Positions 19,180-30,196 of a DNA stretch of 64,000 nt are shown here, piece by piece; position 1 is the first letter of the stretch, and each line of letters starts with the position of its first letter. The stretch lies in assembly GCA_015178975.1 (NCBI GenBank), contig WHVD01000012.1, positions 186,001 to 250,000 of the forward strand. The letters run 5' to 3'. Source of the DNA: Hysterangium stoloniferum. Taxonomy: Eukaryota > Basidiomycota > Agaricomycetes > Hysterangiales > Hysterangiaceae. The notes under the pieces were generated by a model. The model was given only the letters and a program-made list of their open reading frames with translations, was not told the DNA's origin and searched no databases. A program made the translations under genes and the position numbers.

Positions 19180-21465
19180 ACCATCATCGAAAGAGTGCAC
19201 ATCTGCCTGTACGAGAATAACCTCCCACCGTTGTTGTGGTGTGAGATCGCTGCAGCAATCGCATACGTGATGGATTTCATCCCTACCGCTAGACACCCTG
19301 ATACAACACCCTTTGAGTTATGGTACGGTAAAAAGCCCGATATCTCTCACCTGCACCCTCTCGGCTGTAATGCCTATGCCAAAATACCAATCGAAGCTGG
19401 AGGAGGACTCAGTAAGTTGGATCCACGCTCAATAAAAGGCATCCACATAGGGTATTTCGGACACGATGCCTACCAAATTTATGACCCAGAAACTCGCCAT
19501 ATTTTTCGTTCCCGCGACGTGATCTTCGAGGAAACACGAAGTCACAAAACACTAAGTGAAGTATCAAGCGAGGGGAAGACAAACCACGTTACACTCGACA
19601 CATCAACCAGTGAGAAACTAGATGAAACTCACAGGGGATTAGCACCCACACACAGTCATGCACCATCAACCGACACACCATACATCCCAGAAACAACCAC
19701 AACAGAAATTGCACCGCGCCGCTCACAGCGAGCCCCCGTGCTGACACAGGCTCTCAAGGACTCAATCGCCTCAGAGAACAACATACGAGACGCTAAGGCA
19801 GCAGGAGAAGCGTGGGCAGATGACACACCCAACAACAACCAGGTTAGAGCCTTCCACACAGACATGACAATCCCAGACCCAGAAAACTTCTGGCTCCCTA
19901 ACACATACAATGAGGCGATGACTCGCCCTGACATATGGGAAGGCCCAATAAGCAAAGAATTGGCAGTAATGAGGAAACACGGAGTGTGGACGGTAGTGGA
20001 TTGCCCCAAAGATGCTAGATTGATAAAGACCTGGTGGACCTTCGCGAATAAGTATGACGGTAATGGTCAACTCACCACACGCAAAGCGCGACTCGTCGCT
20101 AAAGGCTTTACCCAAATCCCTGGCGTTGACTTCTTCGAAACATATGCCTCGGTAGTGCGGTATGAGTCACTGCGAATGAACCTCGCAATTGCCGCAGCTA
20201 CCAACATGGAAGCCTGGCAAATTGACTACGTCGCAGCATACCTAAATTCTGTTCCCCAGGCCACAATGTATATTGAGCTACCTGACGGAGCAAAGGAAGA
20301 AGGAAAAGTTGGGCGACTGGAAAGGACGCTCTATGGCACAATGGATGGTGCGAACAACTGGTGGGGCACCCTGGACAGAGAGATGGGCGAACTGGGATAT
20401 TATCGCTCGAAAGCAGACCCATCAGTACGTGCCAGACATGTAAACGGGAACACAACCATAACTAGCACCTACACTGATGACACAACCGGGATATCCTCCT
20501 CTCCCGAAGAAGCCAAACTGGCAAAAGAGGAACTAGGGTGGACTTATGAGACGAAGGATCTGGGGGATGCCAACCTCATCCTAGGGATACGAATTGATAG
20601 AGATAGGGAGCATGGAACAATAAGGATATCCCAACGCGCGTATCTTGAACGTGTCCTTGAACGTTTCAGAATGGTAGATTCGAACTCCCGCACAACACCC
20701 CTACCATCAGGTATCGTGTTGACGAAGGAACAGGCCCCGCAAACAGTCGAGGACCGTGTTTTCATCTCGAACAAGCCGTATCGTGAACTGTTAGGGTCAA
20801 TCATGTACGCACAGATCGCTACACGACCGGACCTTTCCTATGCAGTGACCACACTCAGCAAGTTCGCCTCGAACCCAGGAAGAACACACTGGAACACACT
20901 TACCCATGTGTTGCGTTACATCAAGGGAACACTCGACTACGGGATCACATACGGCAGCTCGAATAAGGATCTTGCCCCAGTCGGGTACGTCGATGCAGAT
21001 TATGCTGGCGATATTGACACACAACGGTCTTGCTCGGGGTATGTATTTATCCAAGCAGGGGGGCCTACTGCTTGGGGTTCCAAGTACCAACCAACAGTAG
21101 CGCTATCCACAACAGAGGCTGAATACATGGCACTCACCAGAGGTATGAAGCAGATCCTATGGATGTACGCCGCCATGGATGAAGTCGGCTTCCCACAACC
21201 CAAGCCAGCAAGACTATATAACGATAATTTGGGGGCCGTACTCCTAACCAGAAACACGAAGCACAACGCACGCGTAAAGCACATCAATATACATTACCAT
21301 TACATACGAGAACGAGTCGAAGAAGGGGATATCGAAGTACAACGAGTCGCGTCCGCCGATAACCTCGCAGACATGTTCACAAAGACATTAGCAAGAACTG
21401 TCTTCTACAAACAGTGCCTCGCATTGCGACTGTGCGAGAGCGCGTTGAGCCAGGGGGAGTGTTGA
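19180..21465 (+). CDS. Copia integrase C-terminus, reverse transcriptase and RNase H
   Basis: Same frame as the preceding ORF, open from codon 19180 to the TGA at 21463-21465. There is no ATG near the start (a GTG lies at 19195), so this is the downstream part of one polyprotein and not a separate gene. Numbering from 19195: the RT has KARLVAKGFTQIPGVDFFET, the catalytic YTDD at 426-429 (YVDD in most Copia) and LYGTMDGANNWW in place of the usual LYGLKQ block. RNase H catalytic acids are D600, E641 and D677. It ends with ADNLADMFTKTL. All catalytic acids are intact, and the stop codon overlaps the 3' LTR by six bases. Confidence 0.9.
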   Translation, partial: TIIERVHICLYENNLPPLLWCEIAAAIAYVMDFIPTARHPDTTPFELWYGKKPDISHLHPLGCNAYAKIPIEAGGGLSKLDPRSIKGIHIGYFGHDAYQIYDPETRHIFRSRDVIFEETRSHKTLSEVSSEGKTNHVTLDTSTSEKLDETHRGLAPTHSHAPSTDTPYIPETTTTEIAPRRSQRAPVLTQALKDSIASENNIRDAKAAGEAWADDTPNNNQVRAFHTDMTIPDPENFWLPNTYNEAMTRPDIWEGPISKELAVMRKHGVWTVVDCPKDARLIKTWWTFANKYDGNGQLTTRKARLVAKGFTQIPGVDFFETYASVVRYESLRMNLAIAAATNMEAWQIDYVAAYLNSVPQATMYIELPDGAKEEGKVGRLERTLYGTMDGANNWWGTLDREMGELGYYRSKADPSVRARHVNGNTTITSTYTDDTTGISSSPEEAKLAKEELGWTYETKDLGDANLILGIRIDRDREHGTIRISQRAYLERVLERFRMVDSNSRTTPLPSGIVLTKEQAPQTVEDRVFISNKPYRELLGSIMYAQIATRPDLSYAVTTLSKFASNPGRTHWNTLTHVLRYIKGTLDYGITYGSSNKDLAPVGYVDADYAGDIDTQRSCSGYVFIQAGGPTAWGSKYQPTVALSTTEAEYMALTRGMKQILWMYAAMDEVGFPQPKPARLYNDNLGAVLLTRNTKHNARVKHINIHYHYIRERVEEGDIEVQRVASADNLADMFTKTLARTVFYKQCLALRLCESALSQGEC
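21451..21459 (+). promoter_or_regulatory. Polypurine tract
   Basis: CAGGGGGAG directly before the 3' LTR, the expected second-strand primer of an LTR retrotransposon. It lies inside the end of the pol frame. Confidence 0.85.
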
Positions 21466-21746
21466 AATAGGCTCAAGCGCCTAAAAGTCTATGTCAAATA
21501 CGTAGCGCTCAAGTCTATGTCAAGCCTACATGACATACGGTACCTTAGACACGTATGCACCAATAGTATATTTAAGTACAGTGTCATACCTCAGTCGAAG
21601 TACATCATAGTATCGACTGAGGTATGTTTCTTGTCTCTTTCTTTCTCCTCACGCCTAGCTTACATAATGTCCTGTAGCGTATTTCGTTACAGGTAACAAA
21701 TATAGTCGAAGTACATCATAGTATCGACTGAGCGTATTTCGTTACA
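21460..21746 (+). repeat. 3' LTR of the Copia element, 287 bp
   Basis: Same termini as the 5' LTR. It lacks nine bases present in the 5' LTR after CAGTGT (about 16877-16885). The 13-base-stem inverted repeat is retained. Confidence 0.95.
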
Positions 21747-22025
21747 GTCCTTTCGTGTTTCTGCCTTTAAATTTAACAATATTCTATATTTTCTCCCAAA
21801 TTCTAGAGGGCAGTCTGAGACTGAGAATGTTGAGCCTGTGCCGTGTGAGAGCGGCTATGCATGTACTTGAAACAAAAGGGGATTGGCTCAAGTCGGCTGA
21901 ATTCAAGCTCCGCTAGCCTAATTAGGTTGCCTATCCAGTGCTGCTGGCTAAGTACCCGAATTCCCTCAGTCGACTGCATTTTTATGCATCTTTTTACTTT
22001 ATGATAGTGAGCTGGATGAGATGAA

Positions 22026-23247
22026 ATGCATAGGTTGGAATTCGATGCCAGAGCGGAAGAGCACGAGGCCTCTACCAACCAATGGATTGACGTTGAACAT
22101 AGCCCAGACGACATCAGAGGCGTCGACAAGCTCGAACCACCACCACCACCACACAGTTCGCCTGTATCTAAAACAGCAATTGGACATAGACGGTCTCAGA
22201 AATCGCCTGGTCATCCCTTACGCCCCTCCTTATCAGTCTCCTACAACATCGATGACGCTTCTGGATTTGGAACATCGTTGGACTTGCATGAAACACGACC
22301 GTCAGTTAGACGAGCGATTAAGGCGAGAACCGAGAGTTTTGAGGATGATGCAGAGACATCTTTGGAGTTTAAATCGCATAAGGACGCAGAGGACAACAAG
22401 GGCGAAAGAGACTGAGGTCATTGTACACTACGTATGTCCACCCCGCTATGGCTTGGCTATTCTTGCTGCTGATTTATACCCTCACAAGGTCCGCCCTGGG
22501 GACTCGCTTCCAGGCGTCGCACTCAAATACAATGTCTCCCTCGCGGCTCTCAGAAACGCAAACAAACTCTGGACAAACGATACCATTTACTTCCGAGAAC
22601 AGCTCTACACCCCTATTCGGGCCATCTCTTCGTCGGCGGCCTCGTCATCGGCACGGTCGAGCCTGGATAGTGCCGCTGAGGGAGAGACAGGCGCATGTCA
22701 CGATACCGGAATGGACGTTAGAAGGGGTCATACCATTTCGTCAGGTGCCTCCAAAAATCGACGTGTCCCCGTATTAGAGCTTTCCTTTTTCCGCCGCCGT
22801 CTGCGCCACTATCCGCATCACCGAGCCCGAGCCGTCCGGTGGTATCTCGATCATTCTCCAAACAAGCGCTTCCTCGCCCACCGTCTGCGTTTTCGGGAAA
22901 TGCCTGGCTGGCCAATATTTGGAATGGAGCCAGGGAGGAGATCATGAGCCGGCTTTCATTGGATTTGGCGTGTCCTTGTCTGATGGGGGAGACAAGCCCG
23001 AGTTTGAACTTGATGTCGTTAGTGGTGTCAAGCGAAGCGGTAAAATGATGCCAAGATGCGGACATCGAGTTTCGGATCTGCGTTGGGAGGCGACGCCATC
23101 CCGTTGGAAGAAACACCGCGTAGCCCGCAGGTTATTAGGACGCAGCAATTACAGCCCAGTGCCGCGATGATAATCCCGGTTTCTCCAAAGGTTGGAAAGG
23201 GAGCGAATGGCGTCGTGTCACCAAGAGTGCATCCACATCTGTGTTGA
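22026..23247 (+). pseudogene. LysM-domain protein gene, frameshifted
   Basis: Exon 1 starts at the ATG at 22026 (MHRLEFDARAEEHEAST), is charged and low complexity, and shifts frame by one base near 22410 (GERD-stop against the continuing TEVIVHY). A 57-base intron with GTATGT..AG (22432-22488) joins EVIVHY to VRPGDSLPGVALKYNVSLAA, then LRNANKLWTNDTIYFREQLY. This is a LysM fold, which binds N-acetylglucosamine polymers such as chitin. There is no signal peptide, as in many intracellular basidiomycete LysM proteins. Downstream blocks in other frames (LANIWNGAREEIMSRLSLD at about 22906, ALGGDAIPLEETPRSPQVIR at about 23080, SAAMIIPVSPKVGKG) fit the usual C-terminal part. At least three frame changes not explained by introns indicate a pseudogene. 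Confidence 0.65.
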
Positions 23248-23379
23248 CGCACTCGTGGTCGTTCTTGGGCTGGTTTGCCCTAGTTGCATTTCGAGTGTCT
23301 GTAGGTTGCATTTGCGTCTCTCCCCCTCCCATGGTCGCGTTTCTTGATTTCGAAAAGCGGATTGTTTTCTGTAGTTAGC

Positions 23380-23600
23380 GGATGTAGGACAGCAGTTGGA
23401 CATTGGCGGTTTCAGGTATTGCCTGGTCATTCCCTACGGCCGTCCTTGTCACTCTCTATTACAAAGAGAAGTCTCAGAAGTCTCAGTCGACACGACCAGA
23501 ATCGACTGAGGTATCTCGTATCTATGATAGCATCAGATAGTTATAGAATTCTGAACAGTCTCCCATAATGATGACGCTTCTGGATTTGTCAATGGAACAT
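23380..23600 (+). pseudogene. Second LysM-gene exon 1 fragment
   Basis: Repeats about 22160-22270 of the LysM gene: CAGTTGGACATTGGCGG against CAATTGGACATAGACGG, then GCCTGGTCATTCCCTACG, and later GATGACGCTTCTGGATTTG. A short unrelated stretch (about 23460-23565) separates the two matching blocks. That stretch has an inverted CTCAGTCGA..TCGACTGAG pair like the hairpin in the Copia LTR. Confidence 0.5.
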
Positions 23601-23609
23601 GTTGAGGTG

Positions 23610-24010
23610 TCTCACAAATTCAAATTAGAATCAACCTCAAACCCATCAACTCCAAATAATCACTGATTGTCCAGGGGAGGGAAACTGATCAGGAAACGCT
23701 AGCCCTTCCTTCATGGTGCCGAGTAGTGGTGGTCCGCAACAAATATAAGCCGATTGCAAGAAATGCATAGCACCAATTTAGCGAAGTACCACTAAAGTGA
23801 TCAGTCGATTGCCATCATTGGCCAAAAAATTACTATGGAGATCTTCAGTCATTCTTCAGGTGAAGATATATTCTCAACCTCAAGAATCTCGAACATTCAC
23901 TTTCAGGTCACAACATGAACACTACGGCCTAACCAAGGAGCCTAGTTATCCATTTTGAGTGAATAGCGATCACATGCAATTAACAGCTTTCGAGGCCGAA
24001 GTCTTTTCAA
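23610..24010. repeat. Diverged spacer copy of the unit (U0)
   Basis: Parallels 35590-35980 and 43220-43600: CAAATATAAGCCGATTGCAAG, CACTAAAGTGATCAGTCGATT, TTCAGTCATTC, CCTCAAGAATCTCGAACATTC and GCTTTCGAGGCCGAAG occur in the same order. It is more diverged than U1-U5, so it marks an older copy at the left edge of the array. Confidence 0.55.
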
Positions 24011-24421
24011 TCGAGTACTTGAGACTGCCACATATGGAACGGACTTCTGTACGTCCGTCTAATGCTGTTAATGGTTGCGTGGTTCTAGTGGAGTGAAATG
24101 CACAGTTTGCCATTGGTCCCTGAAATACAATCATCACGGACTGCGTCAACCTATCACGCATGAGTTTATCGGTCCAGACACATTGCCAACAAGTAAACAC
24201 ACCGCATAGCAGCAAATTCCTGCGAGATATATAAGCGAGATCGGTGTTAAAATGTATCTGGTATCCGTGCTTATAGCATAAACACTTGCCAGTAATACCC
24301 CTGACATCCATCCTTGGGGAAGGTAGTTCGGAAGGTAAATGCTAAATAGATTACTGGGAAAAATACCACAAATAGTGGAAAAATATAGGGTGTAACGTAG
24401 AACATAAGGCTGTAATATCAT
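24010..24421 (-). pseudogene. DUF6533-type fragment, oldest copy
   Basis: The minus strand encodes GWMSGVLLASVYAISTDTRY and then ILTPISLIYLAGICC, the same exon as MSGILLARVYAI in the other copies but clearly more diverged. A preceding exon (YVLRYTLYFSTICGIFP) has no counterpart in G1-G6; a related piece occurs at 50640-50720. The N- and C-terminal exons are missing. Confidence 0.5.
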
Positions 24422-24425
24422 ACTT

Positions 24426-24661
24426 TGTAATGCTGGTGCCCCCAGTCTTACGCACGGACCCTTTAGTTTTACATTCTCGTTTCAATCAACACGTGATTAC
24501 ATAATCACCGTGTTGCACCGTATAAGTAGCCGGGAAGTTTTCAGGATCTTAGATCTTACCGTACGCTGCACTTGCTTGTATCTTGTTCTGCTCTGGACAA
24601 TACACCGTGGTCCTGTCAACTTGTGTGACCGCCAGTGATCCCAATTGACGACGGGATTACA
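24426..24661 (+). mobile_element. Solo LTR, 236 bp
   Basis: Begins TGTAATGCTGGTG and ends GACGGGATTACA. Target duplication TACTT at 24421-24425 and 24662-24666. It contains a TATA-like region (CCGTATAAGTAGCC, about 24518). Length and termini suit a Copia LTR. Strand is inferred from the TATA-like element. Confidence 0.85.
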
Positions 24662-24939
24662 TACTTTGACAAATGGAACATCCTCTGGGCCATCTACTGT
24701 ATTCTTCTGAGGTTTGATTCAGCTCAGATTCATTCATTTGTATGATTTTACACATTTTTTGAATGACCATGTGTTTGATAAATGAATAAATACAAATATT
24801 CATTCTCTTGCGCCCTACATATCCTGAATAAATAGAATAATTACTCGACATATGAACTGTGCCCAATGACTTTTTGTGGCATCATAAACGCTTTTAACTG
24901 CACCCATAATATTCGACACACAATCCCCTTGCATTACTG

Positions 24940-26594
24940 TGCACCAAGGCCTTCAACTCTCCCTTCAGAGGCCCGCTGCAGAACGGACGGGGAGCTCTCC
25001 TTCACAATGCCCCCTCGAAATAAAATCTCCTGCGTAGTTTGCATCTCCAATGTCCTCAACCAAAGAATCTCCAATACTGCGTACGGCCCCTCGGAAGGTA
25101 GTGAGCCCGAGATTATTCGTCCTATTGATCACGTTACATGACGAGTTGAATTCTCGCAGATCGAGAAAGAAGCGATAAACAAGAATGGCGGATATACTGC
25201 AGTTGCCATTAAGACGCCAGGTGAAATACATGAGATAAATACTTGCCCGCCCTCCAAGTTTGAGGCGACGTTAGCAAATGGGGTCTGTATTCGATTTGGA
25301 ATGAGTAGGTGTTATGGACTTCACAGAGGATAAAAGATATTCACGGAAACAAACTTAGAAGAAATGGAGTAGTATCAGCTAAAAGGGGGAAAGGAGCGGC
25401 AATTCCAAACCTTATTTGTAATTAGGATCTGTAAATTCCAGATGAAGATCACGCTGAGAAATTAAAATCAAAATTTTATCAATTGAAGTGACATTAATTT
25501 AGCACTGACGCAAATCGGAGAACACCTGCGATTGATATGGTCATATAAGAACACGTAGCCTCAAACGCCGAGATAAATTACCTTGCTGCACAAGTAGATA
25601 GGTTATAGATCGTTTCCGCAATCCTTTAATACCTCTTTGTAGCCTAATCGTGCCGATGGTGTGGAACAATGTGGTGAATAATATGAGCCCATCAAACGTA
25701 ATGACAAGAGTGGATATTGCTGAGCCTATAACGATCATGTCAACTCGAGGTCTCCAGGCATATGCGACTTTTGTACTCCTGTTTAATGATTTTAATACAG
25801 TTGCGTAGTTTGAGCTAAGTGAAACGCACAGTTTGATAGTGGCCCCAGAAATACAGTCTTGATGGACTATGGCAAACTACCACACTCATGGGTATACCGA
25901 TCCACACATTGTCAATAAGTAAACACACCACATGGCAGGAGACTTCTCCAAGATATGTAAACACTATTGGGGTTAAGATATATTTGTTAGCCCTGATTAT
26001 AGCATAAACCCTTGCAAGTAATATCCCTGACATCCCTCTTGGTTGAGTTATTTGAGAAAGTAAATGATAAATAGATTAATCACCGTGTAAACTAAGCACC
26101 CCGACAGTGTTCATAACGGAAAGGGTGTGGAATAGTGCATTACATGCTCTATGGCTAATCAGTAAACAACTAACCTGAGGATGAAATATTACCACGCACT
26201 ATCAACTGCTGTAAGTCAAGGGACATTTTCAGGCCCATCCCATCACGCACCTCTAACGGTTCATCTGCTAAACCAATGGGGAGAGCAAATATCAACTCAA
26301 GTAAGTACGAATATCGGGCGATGATGTACAGCACAGATGCTAGTCTGATCCTACTCTTCCATACGAAGTGGATTTCGGCTGGAAGAGTCAAGAATGTATC
26401 ATAACTAAGCAAACCTGAGATGTCCGTCTATATAGTGTGGTAAACAACTGCGACTTTGTGTAGACAGACCTAGTGTTGCGAAATAGGTGTAAGTCCAGAG
26501 CTTACTGGAAACCTACGTCAGTGTTGTGTGTGATGAAATGGCATAAAGGTAGTTACACTACAGTTGCTGCTTGAATTTCTGCCACGGATGCCAG
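24940..26594 (-). pseudogene. DUF6533-type membrane protein, copy G2
   Basis: Exon blocks on the minus strand: YDTFLTLPAEIHFVWKSRIR (about 26390), MSGILLARVYAIIRANKY and FTYLGEVSCHVVCLLIDNVW (26033-25830), FDGLILFTTLFHTIGTIRLQ with SITYLLVQQG (25738-25560), and the last exon SAILVYRFFLDLREFNSSC (about 25180). Helical hydrophobic segments alternate with short loops, as in DUF6533 proteins. The start codon used by G1, G4, G5 and G6 is CTG here (26594-26592), so translation would need another start. Intron positions appear kept. Confidence 0.55.
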
Positions 26595-26929
26595 GTGAGA
26601 TTTGGGCAAGTACCAGTGCTGGGTACTCTTAGCTGCTCAAGAAATCAGATTATTAGCATTCTCGGTGCAGTATGTGACATTATATTCAGTTTGCTAATAT
26701 ATATTAGTTGCAAATACTCACATTGCAGGCGCTCGGTGAGAAGAGAGTCTGAGCGGTCTGTCGCTTTGGCACATAGTAACCTACGCAATTATGAATTCGA
26801 CACAGGTTCGCAGCTACCAGCTCCATCAGAACCTTGATGAGAGTACTCATTTGAGTGCCAAGGAGTTCCATCATATAGCAAATTACCATCACTTCATCAT
26901 TACATAGTAAGCTGCCATCTTATAATTCA

Positions 26930-27420
26930 CACCTCGTTCCGCGATCCAGCAGCAAGGAAGCACAGGTCCGTCATCTTCAAACGACAAAGTCTCATCAAAA
27001 CCTCTGGAAAACCTCCCCAGTAAACTCGATAATGATTCAAGTGCCGTATCCGACGAGACAAATCCCATCTAAAGCGCGTGGAATTAGTGTCATCCCTCGT
27101 ATCAAGGCTAACGCGGATATTCAGGCTGCAACGCAGGCGCAGCAAAAACGAAATCTGTCACTGTTACATAGGTTTAACGGATGATGGTAGTGACCTTTCT
27201 GATGTGCCGAAGATGGATAGTCCTGAGTCCGATGAGTCGGGTTTGGAACTTGAGTTGCATACTATTGTGAAAGACGCTTAGGTGGGTTTTCCTGTTCATC
27301 TTTGAGAAACAAAAAGCGCGCCGATCTAACGAACATGTGCGACACAGAGCAATAAGTGAAGCCAGAAACCTGATGAGAGGAGACGACTTACTTGACTGCC
27401 GAACAACTTCCATCTGATAA
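26930..27420 (+). pseudogene. Family B, 3' part, first copy in U1
   Basis: Begins in TTCACACCTCGTTCCGCGATCC, the middle of B, without the upstream basic region. It continues through SDETNPI, IPRIKANADIQAATQAQQ, an acidic block with VPKMDSPESDESGLELELHT (27200-27260) and EARNLMRGDDLLD. One frame break occurs near 27165. The intron-like GTGGGTTTTCCTG..CACAG stretch (about 27281-27350) is present. Confidence 0.45.
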
Positions 27421-27699
27421 CGAATTGCCATCACTTCATGCTTACGCTGCCATGTTCTACGTTCTATCATCAAGTTCCATCTACTATCTTCCATCTGTGG
27501 CAAATCAGTGTATCCATACAGGAATCATTACACATGCTGATGCCACATGTTTTTGCTGGACCGACTTGGCACATATTTGTGGAGTAGAGTTGTAACCGTG
27601 GTAAAGCGCCTGTACTACAATGAAAGTCGGCAAGTTTGATATCGCACGATCGAGAACTTTTGGCAAGAAACTAATTTCACATTTGGATTCAGCTGGAGT

Positions 27700-27765
27700 C
27701 AAAACGCGTTGCGATGCGGTATATAAATGTAATTTTAAGAAAAATAATCCCCGTATCACGTGACA
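27700..27765 (+). promoter_or_regulatory. TATA-like element and CACGTG site before family B
   Basis: GCGGTATATAAATG (27716-27729) is followed 30 bases later by TATCACGTGACAC (27754-27766). The same pair occurs at 40417/40458, at 10880-10935 inverted and, separated by an insertion, at 58955/59343. CACGTG is the core site of bHLH regulators. Position upstream of B suggests its promoter. This is inference. Confidence 0.3.
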
Positions 27766-27915
27766 CAAAATTTTTATTTATTTTTTAATACATTTATATA
27801 CCGCATCGCATAACGAAGATAAATAGCAGTTGGGGAGAGAACTACCCTAACGGTCGTTAATAACAATCTTTCTTCAAAGTCAAAGTCTTCTCAATCAAAG
27901 GGACCGACACGTGAG

Positions 27916-29410
27916 ATGGGGAGTAGTAGACTGTTCGCGGATCGCAAGTCTTCAACAGCAGTCTTCTCTACGTCGTCATCTTCGTTATATTCAAAAAGCC
28001 TGATATTAGAAGCCACACGACCGTCCGCCGCGCTTTTCCAGCGATCCCCTATTCCTCCAAACAACGCATCCAAACCGACCACGATGACATCCACCCTCTT
28101 CACAATGATCAATAAAAAACGCAACAGCAGCTCCTCACCATCATATACTCTGGAGAATCCCACAGTGACGTTGTACCATTTCGAAACATTCGCGTCTCAG
28201 CTTTTAGAAGAAGTGAACAGTTCGAATCGTCCGTATCACGCTCATTCTCACAGATCGCCGCGGGCTTTCGGACATCCACGTCCCCCGCACCCACCCCTCT
28301 TTCCCAATTCCAGAATTCACAAGGTCCGTTAAAGTCAACCCGATCAAAATTTGGTGCGGTCGTTCCAACACCGTCAGAACCATCTTCCCAGTTACCGAAG
28401 AAGGCTGCAAGTACTAAGCGTCACGGCCCTTTACCACCTACACGCGCCCGACTTCGTCCTGCAGAGGCAAAACGTGCGGTGTATGCTCCTGATTATGACG
28501 CCGATGATGAAAAGATCCTATCGGCGCGAATAGAGCCTCGCCATGCCATGCCCAGATGCCAATGTGTTCTTGGATAATGGCATGGACGTAGACACAGAAT
28601 TTACCCCTCGTTCCACGATCCAGAAGTAGGGAAGCACAGGTCCATCATCTTCAAATGACAATGTCTCATCCAGACCTTTGGAAATCCTCCCTAGCCAAGA
28701 CAAGTGGAATTGCTTATTAACCTCGATAATGATTCAAGTGCCACACCCGACGAGACAAATCCCCTGCCAGCAGCCTCTGCACAGCCGTCCCCATGTACAG
28801 CGCGTGCAATTATTATCATTGCTGGTATCAAGGCTAACGCCGAGATTCAGGGTGCAACGCAGGCGCAGCAGGAATGAAATTGTCACTGTTAGGTTTAACG
28901 GATGATGGTAGTGACTTTTCTGGTGTGCCGAAAATGGAAAGTCCTGAGTCGGATACCATTCTCAAAGGGTTAAACGCTAGGTGAGTTTTTCTGTTCATCT
29001 TTAATAAACAAAAAGCGTACCGATCTAACGAGCATATACTACACTGACTGTTATCTCCCACATCCCCCCATACCAGCACATCCAATGAAGTAAATACACG
29101 ACGGTCCATGCGCCATCACCCCAACCGAGGTGTGAAAGTAGAATTATTCCGTGACGACTTCCCCGGCCCATCCCTACCTAGAATCGCATTCAAACCCCAT
29201 CCCAAAAGCAACGTTGCATTCCCGCTAGACATGTTCCTCGCAGACAATCGTCGCAGAGAAGCCCGCAAGGCCGGTGTCGAAGGAAAATGCGATACAGTGG
29301 CATGGACGGCTGAGGCGTCAGGCACGGATGGGTCGGATATTTCACTTCTGCGGAGAAAAAGTGTGGAGATGATAGAATGCATGCAAGCTCGATGTTTCTC
29401 TTTGAACCGC
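27916..29410 (+). pseudogene. Family B, second copy in U1
   Basis: Unrecognised protein. The N-terminal frame (27916-28332) starts MGSSRLFADRKSSTAVFSTS, is Ser/Pro rich and includes MTSTLFTMINKKRNSSSSPS. The basic segment follows with NLVRSFQHRQ-type frame shifts (28351-28533), then the acidic segment (SGVPKMESPESD, about 28925) and the segment VKVELFRDDFPGPSLPRIAF to VEGKCDTVAWTAEASG and SVEMIECM (29125-29390). Several frame changes lie between segments, only some at plausible introns. Near 29390 it fuses into the antisense repeat array of family C. The first 250 bases also have an open minus-strand frame (28163-27891), so the strand of that stretch is unsure. Confidence 0.45.
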
Positions 29411-30196
29411 CCTTTAAATTCTTGGCAAGTCTATTCCTCTTTTCTGAATGCTTCTTTAAATCCTTGGAAAGCCCACACCCGCCGCTCCTCTCTGAATGTT
29501 CTTTTAAATTCTTGGTAAGCTCATAGCTCCTCTCTGAACTATCCTTTATTTTCTCGGCAAGCTCGTTCCTTCCTGAGTTGAGCACAACATCTAGGTAATA
29601 GTGTGGTGTACCCTGATGAGGAGTCCCGAGATGAATGATACCTTTAGTGACATCATAAATTTGCTGGAAATGGTTGAGATGGGCCTGTCAAAAATATTAG
29701 CGCTATGATGTGCGATGGGATCGAGATAGCTTTTAGGAATCTCAGTATGATCCCTCCAACAGTATGTGCCGTGAAAATGATAGGTCAGTTCTATTTATTG
29801 GGTAACTCAGTACCAATAAAAAAACATGCAAGATCATGATCGCTCACTTCCTTACCAATTCTTGCAAGTGCGAGTTTTGATAATAAGCCTTTGCTGTGAC
29901 CACTAGGTCTCAGAAAACTGATTCCTGTGGTCAGTATAACTGTCGTAGCCAAAACTCAAGATCCTCCCCTGCCCTATCATAAGGCAAAACATTGCGCAGC
30001 CATATTCTGCCCTTGTGTGACAAGATTTTACTGGATGTCCATCTACGCTGTGGATGTAAATGATGCTACCGTCAGAAGTTATAACCATTTCAAATGGTGA
30101 ACCGAGGTATTGCTATACACACTCGATATTTGATTGGTTAGGATTGGTTATCGTTAGAATGCCGAAATCTTTCAGATGAGATGTATTTGTAGTCAT
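29400..30196 (-). pseudogene. SesB-like alpha/beta hydrolase (family C), U1 copy
   Basis: Minus strand. From the ATG at 30196 the frame reads MTTNTSHLKDFGILTITNP, then a TAG, and continues with IIYIHSVDGHPV and GRILSFGYDS. After frame changes come HSKGLLSKLALARIGKE, RPIIF-like PIIFTAHTVGG (the nucleophile-elbow position, Thr where Ser is usual) and YDVTKGIIHLGTPHQGTPHY. These are successive blocks of the SesB/PGAP1-like hydrolase that heads many fungal NLR proteins. The domain runs into repeats of about 14 residues (NLKEHSERS-like, four here) where relatives have one helix. The 3' part (FYEA block) is missing. In-frame stops and shifts make it a pseudogene. Confidence 0.65.

Larger units (their letters stand above)
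16755..21746 (+). mobile_element. Near-complete Copia (Ty1/Copia) LTR retrotransposon
   Basis: About 5.0 kb with both LTRs, primer binding site, gag-pol frame and polypurine tract. Target duplication GTCCT at 16750-16754 and 21747-21751 is perfect. The LTRs differ by one 9-base indel and about five substitutions by eye, so the insertion is fairly recent compared with everything around it. Gag-pol is one frame from 17200 to 21465 apart from a TGA at 19177-19179. Domain order (gag, protease, integrase, RT, RNase H) is that of Copia. Confidence 0.95.
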
